Assembly (NCBI GenBank): GCA_001600695.1
Contig: BCKQ01000001.1
Span: forward strand, 2,513,880 to 2,577,879
From: Ascoidea asiatica
Taxonomy: Eukaryota; Ascomycota; Saccharomycetes; Ascoideales; Ascoideaceae
DNA length: 64,000 nt
Reading direction: 5' to 3'
Shown here: piece by piece, positions 25,171 through 35,993 of the stretch
Position numbering within the stretch: the stretch's first letter is position 1
Layout of the letters: the number at the start of each line of letters is the position of its first letter
Translations under genes and position numbers: made by a program
Notes under the pieces: generated by a model
Told to the model about the DNA's origin: nothing
What the model saw: only the letters and a program-made list of their open reading frames with translations
The model's database searches: none

Positions 25171-27907
25171 TTTAAGGATATTATCATAATAAAGTTTTGA
25201 AACTATTCAATAGAAACAGAAAAAACAAAAATCAAAAAAAAAAAGTTCTTTCAGTGTAAATTGAAATTAAATATATTTTTCCTATATTTTTTAGGCACTT
25301 AATGTTCAGGTTCGAATTATTGAAGTTAGATTATAATATATATGGATGAGTTGTGATATTAGTATAATATAAATAAAATAAATTAAAGCCTTGGATATAA
25401 ACTTGTTTAGTATATTAATACAGTGTGTAGTGAAATTGTACTCGAAAACAATAGATAACAAATAACGATAAACTATTAATGAAAAGTGAATGATAAATAA
25501 TGAATAATGAATAATGAATAATGAATAATGAATAATGAATAATTGATAATTTATAGTTAATATGTTAAATAATCTATTAGAAGTATTTGGATTTTAGGAT
25601 TAATAAGTTATTTGAATAAACTAATATATAATAGTAATATATAATATATTTTGATGCTGAATTTGTTACTTGAAAATGTATGATAAAGTTAGTAAATATT
25701 TTTATCTTTTATTTTTATATTGTTGTATATTCTTATGTATCAGTAGCAGAAAGTGGGAGTATTTCACTTAAATAATAGAAAATCTAACTGCAGAATAGTT
25801 TACACTACTTAACAAGTATTCTTGTAATGATAATGGTGACTATGATATATGAAAATGTATTTGAAATGTATTTGAAATATATTTGAAATAATAAATCAGT
25901 GAAATAATCTTATGAAATAATTATTTACAATTGATTATTGGCAGTAACCTTAAAAACAGGGAGAAGCAAAAAAACGGAGAAAAAATATCCTCTATTAATT
26001 CAACTTCAAGAGCAGAGATTTACAGAAAAGAGAACTGGAGAAACAATGCAATAGGAATATGATTAAAGTATTTGATTAATATATTCGATTACAGTAAAAT
26101 ATTATATATTGATTAGTTATTGTAAACAATACATATTGCTGTATTGTTATTAGAAGATTAATAATAACTTGGTGCTCCAATAATTTGATATATCCAAAAT
26201 CGAGCAACGTTAATCGTCTAGCGCTGCTTCTTGAATCTTTGTTTATTGTGTGAGCGAAATAAGTAGTACGGAGTGTCGATTCAACCACATCCTCAACCAC
26301 TACTCAAATTTTGCATCCATTGCTATGCTCCTTGGCTGAGGAGTAAAAACTGTACAATATATAATATACAATATACAATATACAATATACAATATTGTAA
26401 TGAGATCAATCTTTCTCAATCTCAGAAACTCAGATGTATTAGAAACCTCAAAACGCCAATTACCAAGAGAGAATATGATGGTTTTCTTACCTATTTCACA
26501 TAAATTTCACATATTTTATCTTTTATTTTAATACGATACAGTGGAGTGCTAGTAATGGTATTTCATCCTTTTCCATTGTATTTCAGCCGGCCAGAGATAG
26601 GATTACAAACCGAATTAGATATTCCGAAAATAGCCATTTTGAGCTAAAAATACCCTCGTATTTTACAACTTGCTCTTTTGGATGTTGCACACTTCGGGAT
26701 ATTAACTCTATTTTTTAGAAACTGTGGGATACTGCGGGGCGTTTTGTTTCTTCAGAAACAGGGTAAATATACAATATTGAATACTGTATTTACGTGAACT
26801 GGTGGGCATTGAACCTGTTCTATCCGAACCTTCCAACTCTGGTTAAGATGATAAATATTAAGGGAATACCCTAAAAGACAGTAAAATCACTGTTTGTTCT
26901 ATGCAAAAAATTTATACGAATAATTTCTGATAGTGCAATACACCTCCCACAACCAGAAGCAGTTTCAAAAACAGCTTTTATTTTCAAATTATTCATTGGA
27001 ATTTAATAGATAATTATTTTACTTGAAAGTTATATTTCTATTGTAGAATATCTTTCAGTAAATTTTACAATACTTTATGTTGCAATGATATCAATCATTT
27101 TCTGTTTGAAAAAAATTTATTGAAAATTTATTCACACGAGCAAGTTAAACAAAAATGTAGAAAAAGTAAAAAAATATTAGGCTCAAAAATATGGAAAAAT
27201 ATATAAAAAAATATTTTTCAAAAGTAATAAAGCAGTGTAACAAAATCCCAACTAAAAATGCTAAAAAAATAATAAGCAATCTATTTGACTTAATTCGAAT
27301 TGTGATCTATAATCTGTAATTTGTGACTTGTGACTTGGGATTTGTGATTTCTAAAAATGTAAAAGACCAACAAATATGATTAGAGAACATTATGATTAAT
27401 TGATTAAAAAATTAAATGAGATCAAATGAAATTAAATAAATAAATGAATAAATAAAGAAAGCATATAAAAATTATTCCCAATATATCCCATTTTTTTTAA
27501 TTTTTTTTTTTTTGCTTTTTTAGACTCCTTCTTAAAAAAATAGAAACATAAATACATAAATTGAATTTGAAAATGGAATTGATAAATTAAAAGAGTGAAA
27601 ATTTAGAAAAGTAAAATGAAAATTGTCAAACTGAAATTGAAACTGGAAATGAAACTGAAAATGAAAATTAAAATGAAAATATGAAAGAAAGAAAATGAAA
27701 AAGTAATTATTAGAATAAAAACAAAAATTAAAACAAAAACAAAAAAAGAAATTTAAAATGAAAGGAATTTAAAAAAAATTTGAATCAAACTTAGGTATTG
27801 AATATCATTTTATCACTCATTTTAATTTATTAGAAAGACATTAAAATGAGCAGAAAAAAAATTGAAATTAAAAAAAGCAAAACAGTAATCAAGTTAATTA
27901 TTGATAG
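25171..27907. other. Upstream region of MFG1 and 3' flank of MRN1, with repeats and a mixed GC patch
   Basis: No gene is seen in 2.7 kb. A 7-bp array of AATAATG units lies at about 25495-25545, and an ATATACAAT array at about 26356-26395. From about 26160 to 26900 the DNA is less AT-rich and contains AACCACATCCTCAACCACT near 26282. The reverse complement of the last (GTGGTTGAG) recurs near 33688, upstream of MRN1. A large upstream region suits a heavily regulated filamentation regulator such as MFG1. Confidence 0.45.
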
Positions 27908-30900
27908 TCAAGTCTTTATCTTATTTTCACTTTCATTAATTTTTTTATTTCCAACATTTTTATTTTTGTTACCATTATTTTTATTTTTATTACTGTTGAT
28001 TATTTCATTTTTATTGTTGTTCCTATTATGAATACCTTTACTTTTGTTATTACTTTTATTGAAATTATCTTCTTGAATGACATTTTCACTGCATTCGTTT
28101 TCATTTTCACTATTCTTATTCAACATGGCTGCGGTATATAGTAAATTATCATTATTGGTTTCTGCTAAATACCTTGCCATTACTTGTGAACCTGATGTTA
28201 TCATTTTTTTATGTAAATTATAACTTGATTTTGGACTTCTACTGTTTTTTCCATTTCCATTTCCATTTCCATTTCCATTTCCATTACCATTACCATTACC
28301 ATTACCATTACCATTACCATTACCATTTTTATTATTGCTTCCATTACTGTATTTAAAATTATTGTTGTTTTGATTATTGGAATTGTTAAAATTACTATTA
28401 TTTCTATTATTGGAGAAATAATTTCCATTCATATTAACTTGATCATTGATATTATTACCATTATTAAGTACACCTGCTCCAATATTATTAATATTATTGA
28501 TATTATTATTCATTCCACTGCCAATTCCAACATTATTCAATTGAACTAGTCCATATTGGGGTTGTAATGTAATTAAAGAAACATTTCCACCCTGTAGCAG
28601 TTGCATTTGCTGTAGCTGTTGTAACTGTTGTAACTGTTGAAGCTGTTGAAGTTGAATTTTTTGAAGCTGTTGCAATTGTAATTGTTGATTTTGATGGGTT
28701 TGCTGATTTTGTGGCAAAAAATTCAAAGATCCATATGATGATGAGATAGATCTTGGGGATGAAAAATTGGAATGAGAATGAGAATGATTACTTGAATTTG
28801 AATTTGAAATAATATTATGATTCTTAATGTTGTTACCATTTGGTGTCGATTGAGTAAAATGATATTGTATCGAGTTTCTTTGTGAATGTATTTTGTTGTC
28901 CTTTTTCTTTCTTTTCCCTCCAATTTCCAGACAAAAGGATGATGATGACGAAACTGAAGACACTTTAGATAAATCTGATCCATATGCTTCTTTCTGTTTT
29001 GTGTCCTTTATGCTTTCATTTGAGCTTGAAATTCCAATATTTTCATTTTGCTTATTTATCTCTTTGATAGAATCCTTTTCATCAACATTGGCAGTTTCGC
29101 TTACTATTTCCAGATTCTTTTCTTCTTTTTTCAAATCTTCAATAGGCTTTTCGGTTATGATTTCAGAATCAGAAGTAACTTTGCAATTTTGAACTTCTTT
29201 ATCTTCAACTAATTTTTTAGTTGACTTTTCGGATTTTTCCTGTTTAAACTTAGACTTTGTAAGTATCTCTTCTACATTTTCTTCATTAGAATCAGCTTCT
29301 ATCTGAACATGAATTTCAATTTCATCATCTTCATCATCTGATTCAATTGAATTGCCAGTGGCTTGATGTCTATATTTATCCTCTGAGCTGATATCATTCC
29401 TATTATTGTGTTTTTCACAAGGCTTATTATATTTTCCCTTATTATTATTACTATTGTTACTATTAATAATGCTAGTCTTTGCATTATTATTCTTACTATT
29501 GATATTATTTTTGTTATTGACATTACTTTTAGTATTGCTTTTATTTCCTCTTTTATGACTTTTTTTCTTACCGTTATAATTATTATTGTTATAAACTTTT
29601 GGAGGATTTCCACATCTATCCTTTGCAAACCTTATTCTATAATGGGAATATCTATCATCAAATCTTTTATTAATTTGTTCATTATGAGGTCCATTGAATT
29701 CATTAACAACCCTGATAGCAGATGAAATATTCATAAAGTTTACGAAGGCACAATATCCATCTAAGAAAAAATTTATTTGCTCAACTTCTCCAAATTGGGA
29801 AAAATCTTTCCTTAAAATAGCTTCATTTGGAACAGTTACATCTCTTTTCCTATTTTGATGCTCTTTTATATCAGTGGAACTATTGAAATCTAAATTTTCT
29901 CTATGATGCTCATCATTTACACCGATATAAACATTTCGGCTAGCTCCTGCAGTTACAGCTAAAGCAATAGAATTTGACAATTCGCCAGGATTTTTACCCC
30001 ATCCAACTTTTACTCTTTGATGATGAATTATTAATCCTTTTATATTACTTGTTGCAAAAAAATGAGTAGCAGCACTAGCTTGAATGAATGTTAAAAAACA
30101 AATTTTCTTTTCCCTTAATAATTTAACTGATTGAAGTATACCCCCTCTTACAGTATTACAAATCTCCTCAACAGTTGTTTGAGGATGTAAACTTCCTAAA
30201 TAGATTGTTCTATTATCAAAATTGTTTAGACTATTTAGATTTTGCACCGGATCTTGAAGCATTCCACCAAAAAGTGGTAATCCTGATAAATTATCTGTCA
30301 TTATTGGCATTTGTTGAATTATATTAGGTCCAGTATAGTTAAGTTGAAAGGAATTTGGATTGTTAGTCTGAATAGATGAATATTGATTTTGGTTTTGGGT
30401 TTGCGAAAAATCAATTTCATGGTAATCAATGGTTTTATTACTTTGAAAAAAATTCTCATCATCTGTTTCAAAACAAGAATCAGATTCATAATCAGATTCA
30501 TATTCACTTGTCTGACTATAAGTTTGCTCAAATTCATCATCGTCGATTTGTATACACCGATCAGGAGAATATTGAATCAAATGATCCAACTCTGGACTGC
30601 TTTTAATTAAATAATTATATAGTTTGATCGCAGATATAACATTCAAAAAATGAATATTAATTTTTTTCAAATCCTCATTTGTATTGATCAAATCAATCTC
30701 ACCATATTCCAATTTTAGTTTTTTCTCTAAATTATCATAATCATCATTCAAATAAGAAAAGGAAGTGAAATTTCGAACGGAAATACATCTCGAAGCGTTG
30801 TTGTCAAATATTTCTGTTTTCAAAGCTTCTATAGGTAAAGACAAATTTAAAGGTTTTTTCTTTTTTTCTTTTTTATGTGAACTTCCACTACTATTACTAT

Positions 30901-32695
30901 TATTACTATTATCGGTATCTGGATTATAGTCTCTAATATGATAAGTTATTTTTTCAGATTTGAATTCTTTCTGAAAAGTATATTTATATAAGTGAAAATA
31001 GTTGAGAAAATTGGTAAAAGTTTGATCATAGATAAATTTTAGTTTAATTTTTTTTTCATTATTATTGATTAAATTTTTTTTATTACTTAAAATTTTTGAA
31101 TTATAACAAAATTGGATTGGACCGAACTTTAAAAAATTCAAAAAATCGAATAACTTAACTGAATTTGGTATATGGTGAAAAATAATTACTTTTTTTGATA
31201 AATGCTTTTTTAAGATATAAGACTCAGGTAAAGAAGTTGAAGTAGATCTTGAAGTACTTTTTCTTTGATTTTGAATTAAATTTGGACATGAATCATCAAT
31301 AATTGAATCATTCAAAGATATAATTACAGAATCTTGGTCACTATCCAAATCTTTTTTTTCAGGTTCAATACATTCAGATTGAATAATACTATTATTTAAA
31401 TCCGAATCTAAATGAATCTTAATTTGAATGTTTTTATCAGTTTTATTTGAGATTTCAATATCTTTATTAACTTCATCAAAATTATCATTTTCAGAACTAA
31501 CTATATTATTGTTTTTATCTTCAATTTTACAGGAAATTTTAGTTTCAAATTCATTTTCATTTTCTGTATCAGTTTCAGTTTCGATTTCATCATTATTATT
31601 GGTATTATCATTATTACTAAATTTATCTGGTTTAATGATATTTTTTTCATTATCATTGGTATTTGTGATTGTATTAGTAATTATATTTGAGGATGAAATA
31701 AATCTTAGATTTGTATTTGAATTTGAATGATGATGATTAATTGTTTGACGATATCTTTGACCTCTTTTTTTAGCACTATCTGGAGGTAACCCGATTTTGG
31801 GAGGAGGAGGGCCAGTAACATATAAGAAATTAGTAAAATTATTAAACTTATTTTTATTTTTCAATTTATTTTCTTTTAAATTGTCAATTTTGAAATTAAT
31901 ATTGTTTTCATTAGAAGTTCCTTCATAAACTTTAAGATCATCACTATTATCGTTATAAATATCATTTTCATCATTTTTTTTATTATCATTATTATGATCA
32001 TTTTTATCACTTTTTTTACGATTTTTACTAATTTTAATTTGATTATCTATGGCATTGGTGAAAGCTGAAGATGTATTTGAAGGAGATAAAGGTAAGTTAT
32101 TCAATTGGTTCATCGGAGAAGTTATATAAGGGGAAGGTAATAATAAATTACTGGGTAACATTGAAGTACCATAATTTAAATCAAAGGGAGTTTGAGGAAT
32201 ACCGGAATCCAGAATTACTGAAAGTGAATGTTTATGATTTGAATTAGCTGTGAGATTATTGTTATTATTAGAATTTTTACTATTATTGTTATTATTGTAA
32301 ATTATTGTTTGAGGATTTAAATGTGTTTGTTGAGATATAGAATTACTATTCAAATTATTCAAATTAATTAAATTGCCTTGATTATTAAAATTATTTAGAT
32401 TACTTAAATTATTTATATTATTTAGGTTATTAAAATTATGTGAATTGTTTATATTATTTGAATTATTTGAATTAATTAAATTATTTTGATTATGAAAATT
32501 GTTTATATTATTTAAATTGTTGAAATTCAATTTACTCAGAACATTAGAATTGTTATTTATATTGATATTGTTTTTGTTAGTATTATTATTTTTATTCTTG
32601 TTTTTGTTATTGTTATTGTTATTGTTATTATTATTATTATTATTGATCTTTTTCTTTATGATATTGTTATCATTTTCAATTTTGTTTGGATCCAT
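27908..32695 (-). CDS. MRN1: Mrn1/Nrd1-like RNA-binding protein with four RRM-like domains
   Basis: I place the start at the ATG at 32695 (MDPNKIEND), giving 1595 residues. Upstream codons to 32914 are open but hydrophobic and UTR-like, and begin with TTG. RRM-like regions lie at about residues 500-580 (KVIIFHHIP), 630-690 (CISVRNFTSF), 825-895 (NRTIYLGSLHPQTTVEEI ... CFLTF) and 915-1010 (RNVYIGVND ... FGEVEQINFFLDGYCAFVNF). The third and fourth, and the linker KVGWGKNPGELS, are characteristic of S. cerevisiae Mrn1 and S. pombe Nrd1. Such proteins bind mRNA and tune differentiation and cytokinesis transcripts. The N-terminus is Asn-rich, and the C-terminus holds Gln-rich and (Gly-Asn)n repeats at about 1460-1480. 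It is far longer than Mrn1 (about 610), mainly from low-complexity sequence. Confidence 0.8.
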   Translation of the reverse strand: MDPNKIENDNNIIKKKINNNNNNNNNNNNNKNKNKNNNTNKNNININNNSNVLSKLNFNNLNNINNFHNQNNLINSNNSNNINNSHNFNNLNNINNLSNLNNFNNQGNLINLNNLNSNSISQQTHLNPQTIIYNNNNNSKNSNNNNNLTANSNHKHSLSVILDSGIPQTPFDLNYGTSMLPSNLLLPSPYITSPMNQLNNLPLSPSNTSSAFTNAIDNQIKISKNRKKSDKNDHNNDNKKNDENDIYNDNSDDLKVYEGTSNENNINFKIDNLKENKLKNKNKFNNFTNFLYVTGPPPPKIGLPPDSAKKRGQRYRQTINHHHSNSNTNLRFISSSNIITNTITNTNDNEKNIIKPDKFSNNDNTNNNDEIETETDTENENEFETKISCKIEDKNNNIVSSENDNFDEVNKDIEISNKTDKNIQIKIHLDSDLNNSIIQSECIEPEKKDLDSDQDSVIISLNDSIIDDSCPNLIQNQRKSTSRSTSTSLPESYILKKHLSKKVIIFHHIPNSVKLFDFLNFLKFGPIQFCYNSKILSNKKNLINNNEKKIKLKFIYDQTFTNFLNYFHLYKYTFQKEFKSEKITYHIRDYNPDTDNSNNSNSSGSSHKKEKKKKPLNLSLPIEALKTEIFDNNASRCISVRNFTSFSYLNDDYDNLEKKLKLEYGEIDLINTNEDLKKINIHFLNVISAIKLYNYLIKSSPELDHLIQYSPDRCIQIDDDEFEQTYSQTSEYESDYESDSCFETDDENFFQSNKTIDYHEIDFSQTQNQNQYSSIQTNNPNSFQLNYTGPNIIQQMPIMTDNLSGLPLFGGMLQDPVQNLNSLNNFDNRTIYLGSLHPQTTVEEICNTVRGGILQSVKLLREKKICFLTFIQASAATHFFATSNIKGLIIHHQRVKVGWGKNPGELSNSIALAVTAGASRNVYIGVNDEHHRENLDFNSSTDIKEHQNRKRDVTVPNEAILRKDFSQFGEVEQINFFLDGYCAFVNFMNISSAIRVVNEFNGPHNEQINKRFDDRYSHYRIRFAKDRCGNPPKVYNNNNYNGKKKSHKRGNKSNTKSNVNNKNNINSKNNNAKTSIINSNNSNNNKGKYNKPCEKHNNRNDISSEDKYRHQATGNSIESDDEDDEIEIHVQIEADSNEENVEEILTKSKFKQEKSEKSTKKLVEDKEVQNCKVTSDSEIITEKPIEDLKKEEKNLEIVSETANVDEKDSIKEINKQNENIGISSSNESIKDTKQKEAYGSDLSKVSSVSSSSSFCLEIGGKRKKKDNKIHSQRNSIQYHFTQSTPNGNNIKNHNIISNSNSSNHSHSHSNFSSPRSISSSYGSLNFLPQNQQTHQNQQLQLQQLQKIQLQQLQQLQQLQQLQQMQLLQGGNVSLITLQPQYGLVQLNNVGIGSGMNNNINNINNIGAGVLNNGNNINDQVNMNGNYFSNNRNNSNFNNSNNQNNNNFKYSNGSNNKNGNGNGNGNGNGNGNGNGNGNGNGNGKNSRSPKSSYNLHKKMITSGSQVMARYLAETNNDNLLYTAAMLNKNSENENECSENVIQEDNFNKSNNKSKGIHNRNNNKNEIINSNKNKNNGNKNKNVGNKKINESENKIKT

Positions 32696-34811
32696 TTTCT
32701 GAGTTTTGCTAAAAATGAAGGGTGGAAGATAAGAGGAAAATGGATATGGAGAAGAAGATGATGGTGAGGAAGAAGAATATTTAGATTTGATATGCTTTGA
32801 ATTGGAGAAAAAAGGAGTGTATTTGGATAGGATAAAAAATGAGCAGAAGCATATGCAGATGCAGATGTAAATGAGGAAATTAGATAAAGATAGTGATGGG
32901 ATTAATGAAAGCAATTGGAAGGATTAAAAATGAATTATTAAAATTTTCTTTAATTTCTTATAAGTTCTTGAAGGTTTTTGAAAATTATTTTAAATTTTTC
33001 TGAATATTTCTAAATATTTTTAAATATTTCTAAATTTTTCTATTTTTAATAGCCAGTAAATATTATAAATTTAATATAAACTTCATAAATGAAAAAAAGT
33101 TCTAAATAATTGGAATAGCGAGAGAATGTGTGAAATTATGATAAATTCTTATATTCTTTTAGAATAAAATAAAATTAAAAGGAATGAAGTTTTCAAATAT
33201 ATTTTGGATTGAATAAGGTAAGTAAGTATGTGAAATAAACGAATGGTATAGTGAATTTGATATAAAGTATTAAAGAAGAAATAAAAGATAATAAATAATA
33301 GATAATAGATATTAGTTAATAAATGATTATTGTTAATGATATTTCAATTTCAAATAAAATAATCCAATTTAAGAAATAAATGGAAGTAAGATTATAAAGA
33401 TGAATGAATATAAATATGTAAAATTATAAATATAAATATATAAAATACATATACCTTTTAAGAAATTAGTAGGGTAAAGAACACTAATACTAGTTTTAAG
33501 AGTTAAAAGTTAAGATGTGTAACGTTTGTTAGATTTGAAACATGAAAAAGCTTTAGCAATTAATTCTCATTGAAACCCAAAAGAAAGGTGGTGAAATAAT
33601 ATATTGATAATTAATAGTGGATATTTATCACTGATTTATGGGTGATTTATAAATAAAATTATATTTAAATTTAGAGATTTGCAGTGGTTGTGGTTGAGTA
33701 GCAGGGCAGAATTGAGGAGCTTTCCAACGCTGGATTAGAATAGCAAAATAAATAAGCAAGAAATTGTCTTGATGTGAATAGCTATTATTGTTTTATTATT
33801 ATAATTGTTAAATTATTATTTTATTGATACTACTATTATTATTATTGATTGGATTTAAAAGTGTCTATTCCTGCTAAAAAAGCTCTATTTCAGATGGGGA
33901 TGAATTTTAGATATCAAACTATTACCGAATTTAAGTACTTGATACCGATTGAATATATGAGTATTTCACCTCTAACAGTACGCCAGCAGTATGCCAGCTG
34001 TTAGGGGATTTATTTGCATTACCAAAAAAGAAAGTGAACCAAGCAATAAAGACTACGTATTTGCAGTACTCCAATACCTAAGCAAGAGCCGTGATAATAT
34101 TGCCCGCTTGTATCAATAGTACCAAGTTCCTCATTCGATTGCGGGTCTCATCGAGCTGTTGCGGGTTTTGGGGCTTTTCACAGGTGCGCGTTTTGCGGTC
34201 TTGATTCTGCGTTTCAAATAGGCGAGTTGCGAGTTGCGAATTGCGAATTGAGTTTTTTTTGCTAGAACCACTACGGCACCCGCATTCACAAATGCGCTGG
34301 TGCGTGGCATTTTCCGTGGCTGCAATTATCTGTGTTGTCTATGCATTTAAAACTGCAAGTCAATCCAAAAACAAAAGTATCACGTGAACACCAAAATTTA
34401 AATTCTCATATAGAAATTTGTGGCTGGTAATAGTCACGTGAGCGAAGCTTTTTTATTTTGGCCACGTGCATGCAAACCCTTGCGTCACAGCACATTAATT
34501 TCTAATATTTTTAAGAGATGCTCTTTTCAATTGAATTTCAATGAAGGTTTACTGCCTAACGTTTTCTATCAAATTTCCTTAGATACTTACAAATTTATGC
34601 TTTAGCTATTGTACATATTACTTAACATTGTTTTATTTTTTTTTTTTTCATTTAGTTCATACTAAAGCAAAAGTTTTATAAATTGATCTATTTGATTACT
34701 TATTTATATAGTATTAATTCAGCCCAAGTTTTTTTAATATCTGTTTCACTTTTACTACTTCATTACTAATATCAATAGCACTACTCAACAGAAAATCATC
34801 TATCAAAAATC
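32696..34811. other. Divergent promoter region between MRN1 and PHO86
   Basis: AT-rich DNA near MRN1 gives way to a GC-richer patch at about 33900-34480. The patch contains CAGCAGTATGCCAGCTGTTAG (about 33980) and three CACGTG boxes listed separately. A 64-codon minus-strand frame (34131-34325) has atypical codon use and is rejected. A pyrimidine-rich run and TATATAG near 34710 lie just upstream of the PHO86 start. Confidence 0.5.
34381..34468. promoter_or_regulatory. Cluster of three CACGTG E-boxes upstream of PHO86
   Basis: CACGTG occurs at 34381-34386, 34435-34440 and 34463-34468, about 340-430 bases before the PHO86-like start. The first two are flanked as TCACGTGA and GTCACGTGA, the form favoured by Cbf1. 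The third reads GCACGTGGC on the minus strand, the form favoured by Pho4. PHO86 is a Pho4-controlled phosphate gene in S. cerevisiae, so the context supports the gene call. Binding itself is inferred. Confidence 0.6.
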
Positions 34812-35297
34812 ATGAGTCAACCTATTTCAAATTCTAAAATTCAATCTAAAAAATTAGGTCCAACTTTAGATATAGATCTAAATGAACCATTGGATGCTGA
34901 TAAAGCTCCTGAATTAATATATTCTCATTTGGAGCCAAAATATGCTTCAACAGTTTTAAATTTAGTAATTGATTATTATAAACAATCGGAATCAAATACA
35001 TATAAAGCTTTTATTTGGTCTCCAAGATTATTATTTTTACTTCTATTAATCCAATTATCCTTTTTATATTATAGAATTAATGATAACTTTCAAATTATTG
35101 GTTTTTTAAATGCAATTACTTATAACGCTGAATTTATCAATTTATTCATATTTTTTTCTTGTTCAACTGCAATTATAATATCTTCTGTTCGTTTTATTGA
35201 TTTTTTTCCAGATTTAATAAAAAAATTAGGTACATCTTTTGCAATTGATATTTTTAAATTTGATTTGAAAGATTTAATTAAAGCTGAATTGATTTCC

Positions 35298-35341
<44 letters not shown>

Positions 35342-35846
35342 GGTCACTTTAAATCCTTCTCAGAATTTAGCAATTGAAAATTCTCAAAATACTCATATTT
35401 TCATTTATAGATCTGTTCCTATTTCAGTGATTGTTTTAGATCCTTATGATAATTATAAAACAAGTAATGATCAATTATTTTTTGTTAAAATAACGGGTAT
35501 GAATGTTAGAAGGGTTTATTCGAACTCTGGTTTATATGAAGATTTATTAAATTGGGCAATAAAAAGATCACAATATCTTTTAATTCAATATAATAAGGAT
35601 ATTTTATCTAAGTCAAATTCAAATTCAAATTCAAATTCAGATTCAAACAAAAAATTATTATTAAAACAAAAAATTGTTTTATCCTTTGAAAATTATTGCT
35701 CAAATTTAAATATATCTAAAATTTTATTAAAAAAAGGTTTCAAACTTATAAGTAAACAGCCTTTCAATAATATTCTTGGTCTTTATTTCAATTTTACTGA
35801 AGATCATTACGAATTATATATTGATGTTAATGATCAAGCTCAATAA
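34812..35846 (+). CDS. PHO86: Pho86-like ER membrane protein
   Basis: This 344-residue protein has two hydrophobic helices at about residues 70-90 (LLFLLLLIQLSFLYY) and 108-130 (FINLFIFFSCSTAIIISSV) and no signal peptide. A soluble C-terminal domain follows (residues 190-344), interrupted by a poly-Asn tract near residue 165. The N-terminal DIDLNEPLDADKAPELIYS and the NVRRVYSNSGLYEDLLNWAI segment resemble yeast Pho86, an ER protein of about 310 residues needed to package the phosphate transporter Pho84 for export. The C-terminal layout (a helix pair ending KKGFKLISK) also resembles GNAT acetyltransferase folds. The identification is from remembered resemblance plus upstream Pho4-type boxes. 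An unrelated ER protein with a similar layout is possible. Confidence 0.62.
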
Positions 35847-35993
35847 TTATTTTGTAATTTATCTCATATACAGTATAAACTTGAATTTATATATATTTTT
35901 TCTATCTTTTTAATTTTTTGTAATCTTATATACATTTATTTTTAATAAATATAATTATAATATAAAAAAAAGGTAAATAAAATCAAAATTTCA

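Noticed and set aside
26795-26880. Possible tRNA on the minus strand (GGTTCAATGCC like a B box, AACC ... GGTT like a D arm, ACCA at the end)
   Set aside because: The T-arm and anticodon arm cannot be drawn together with those pieces, and the supposed acceptor overlaps the T-loop. It is coincidental similarity.
32696-32914. N-terminal extension of MRN1
   Set aside because: It would begin at TTG, is hydrophobic without sense for an RNA-binding protein, and a good ATG lies at 32695.
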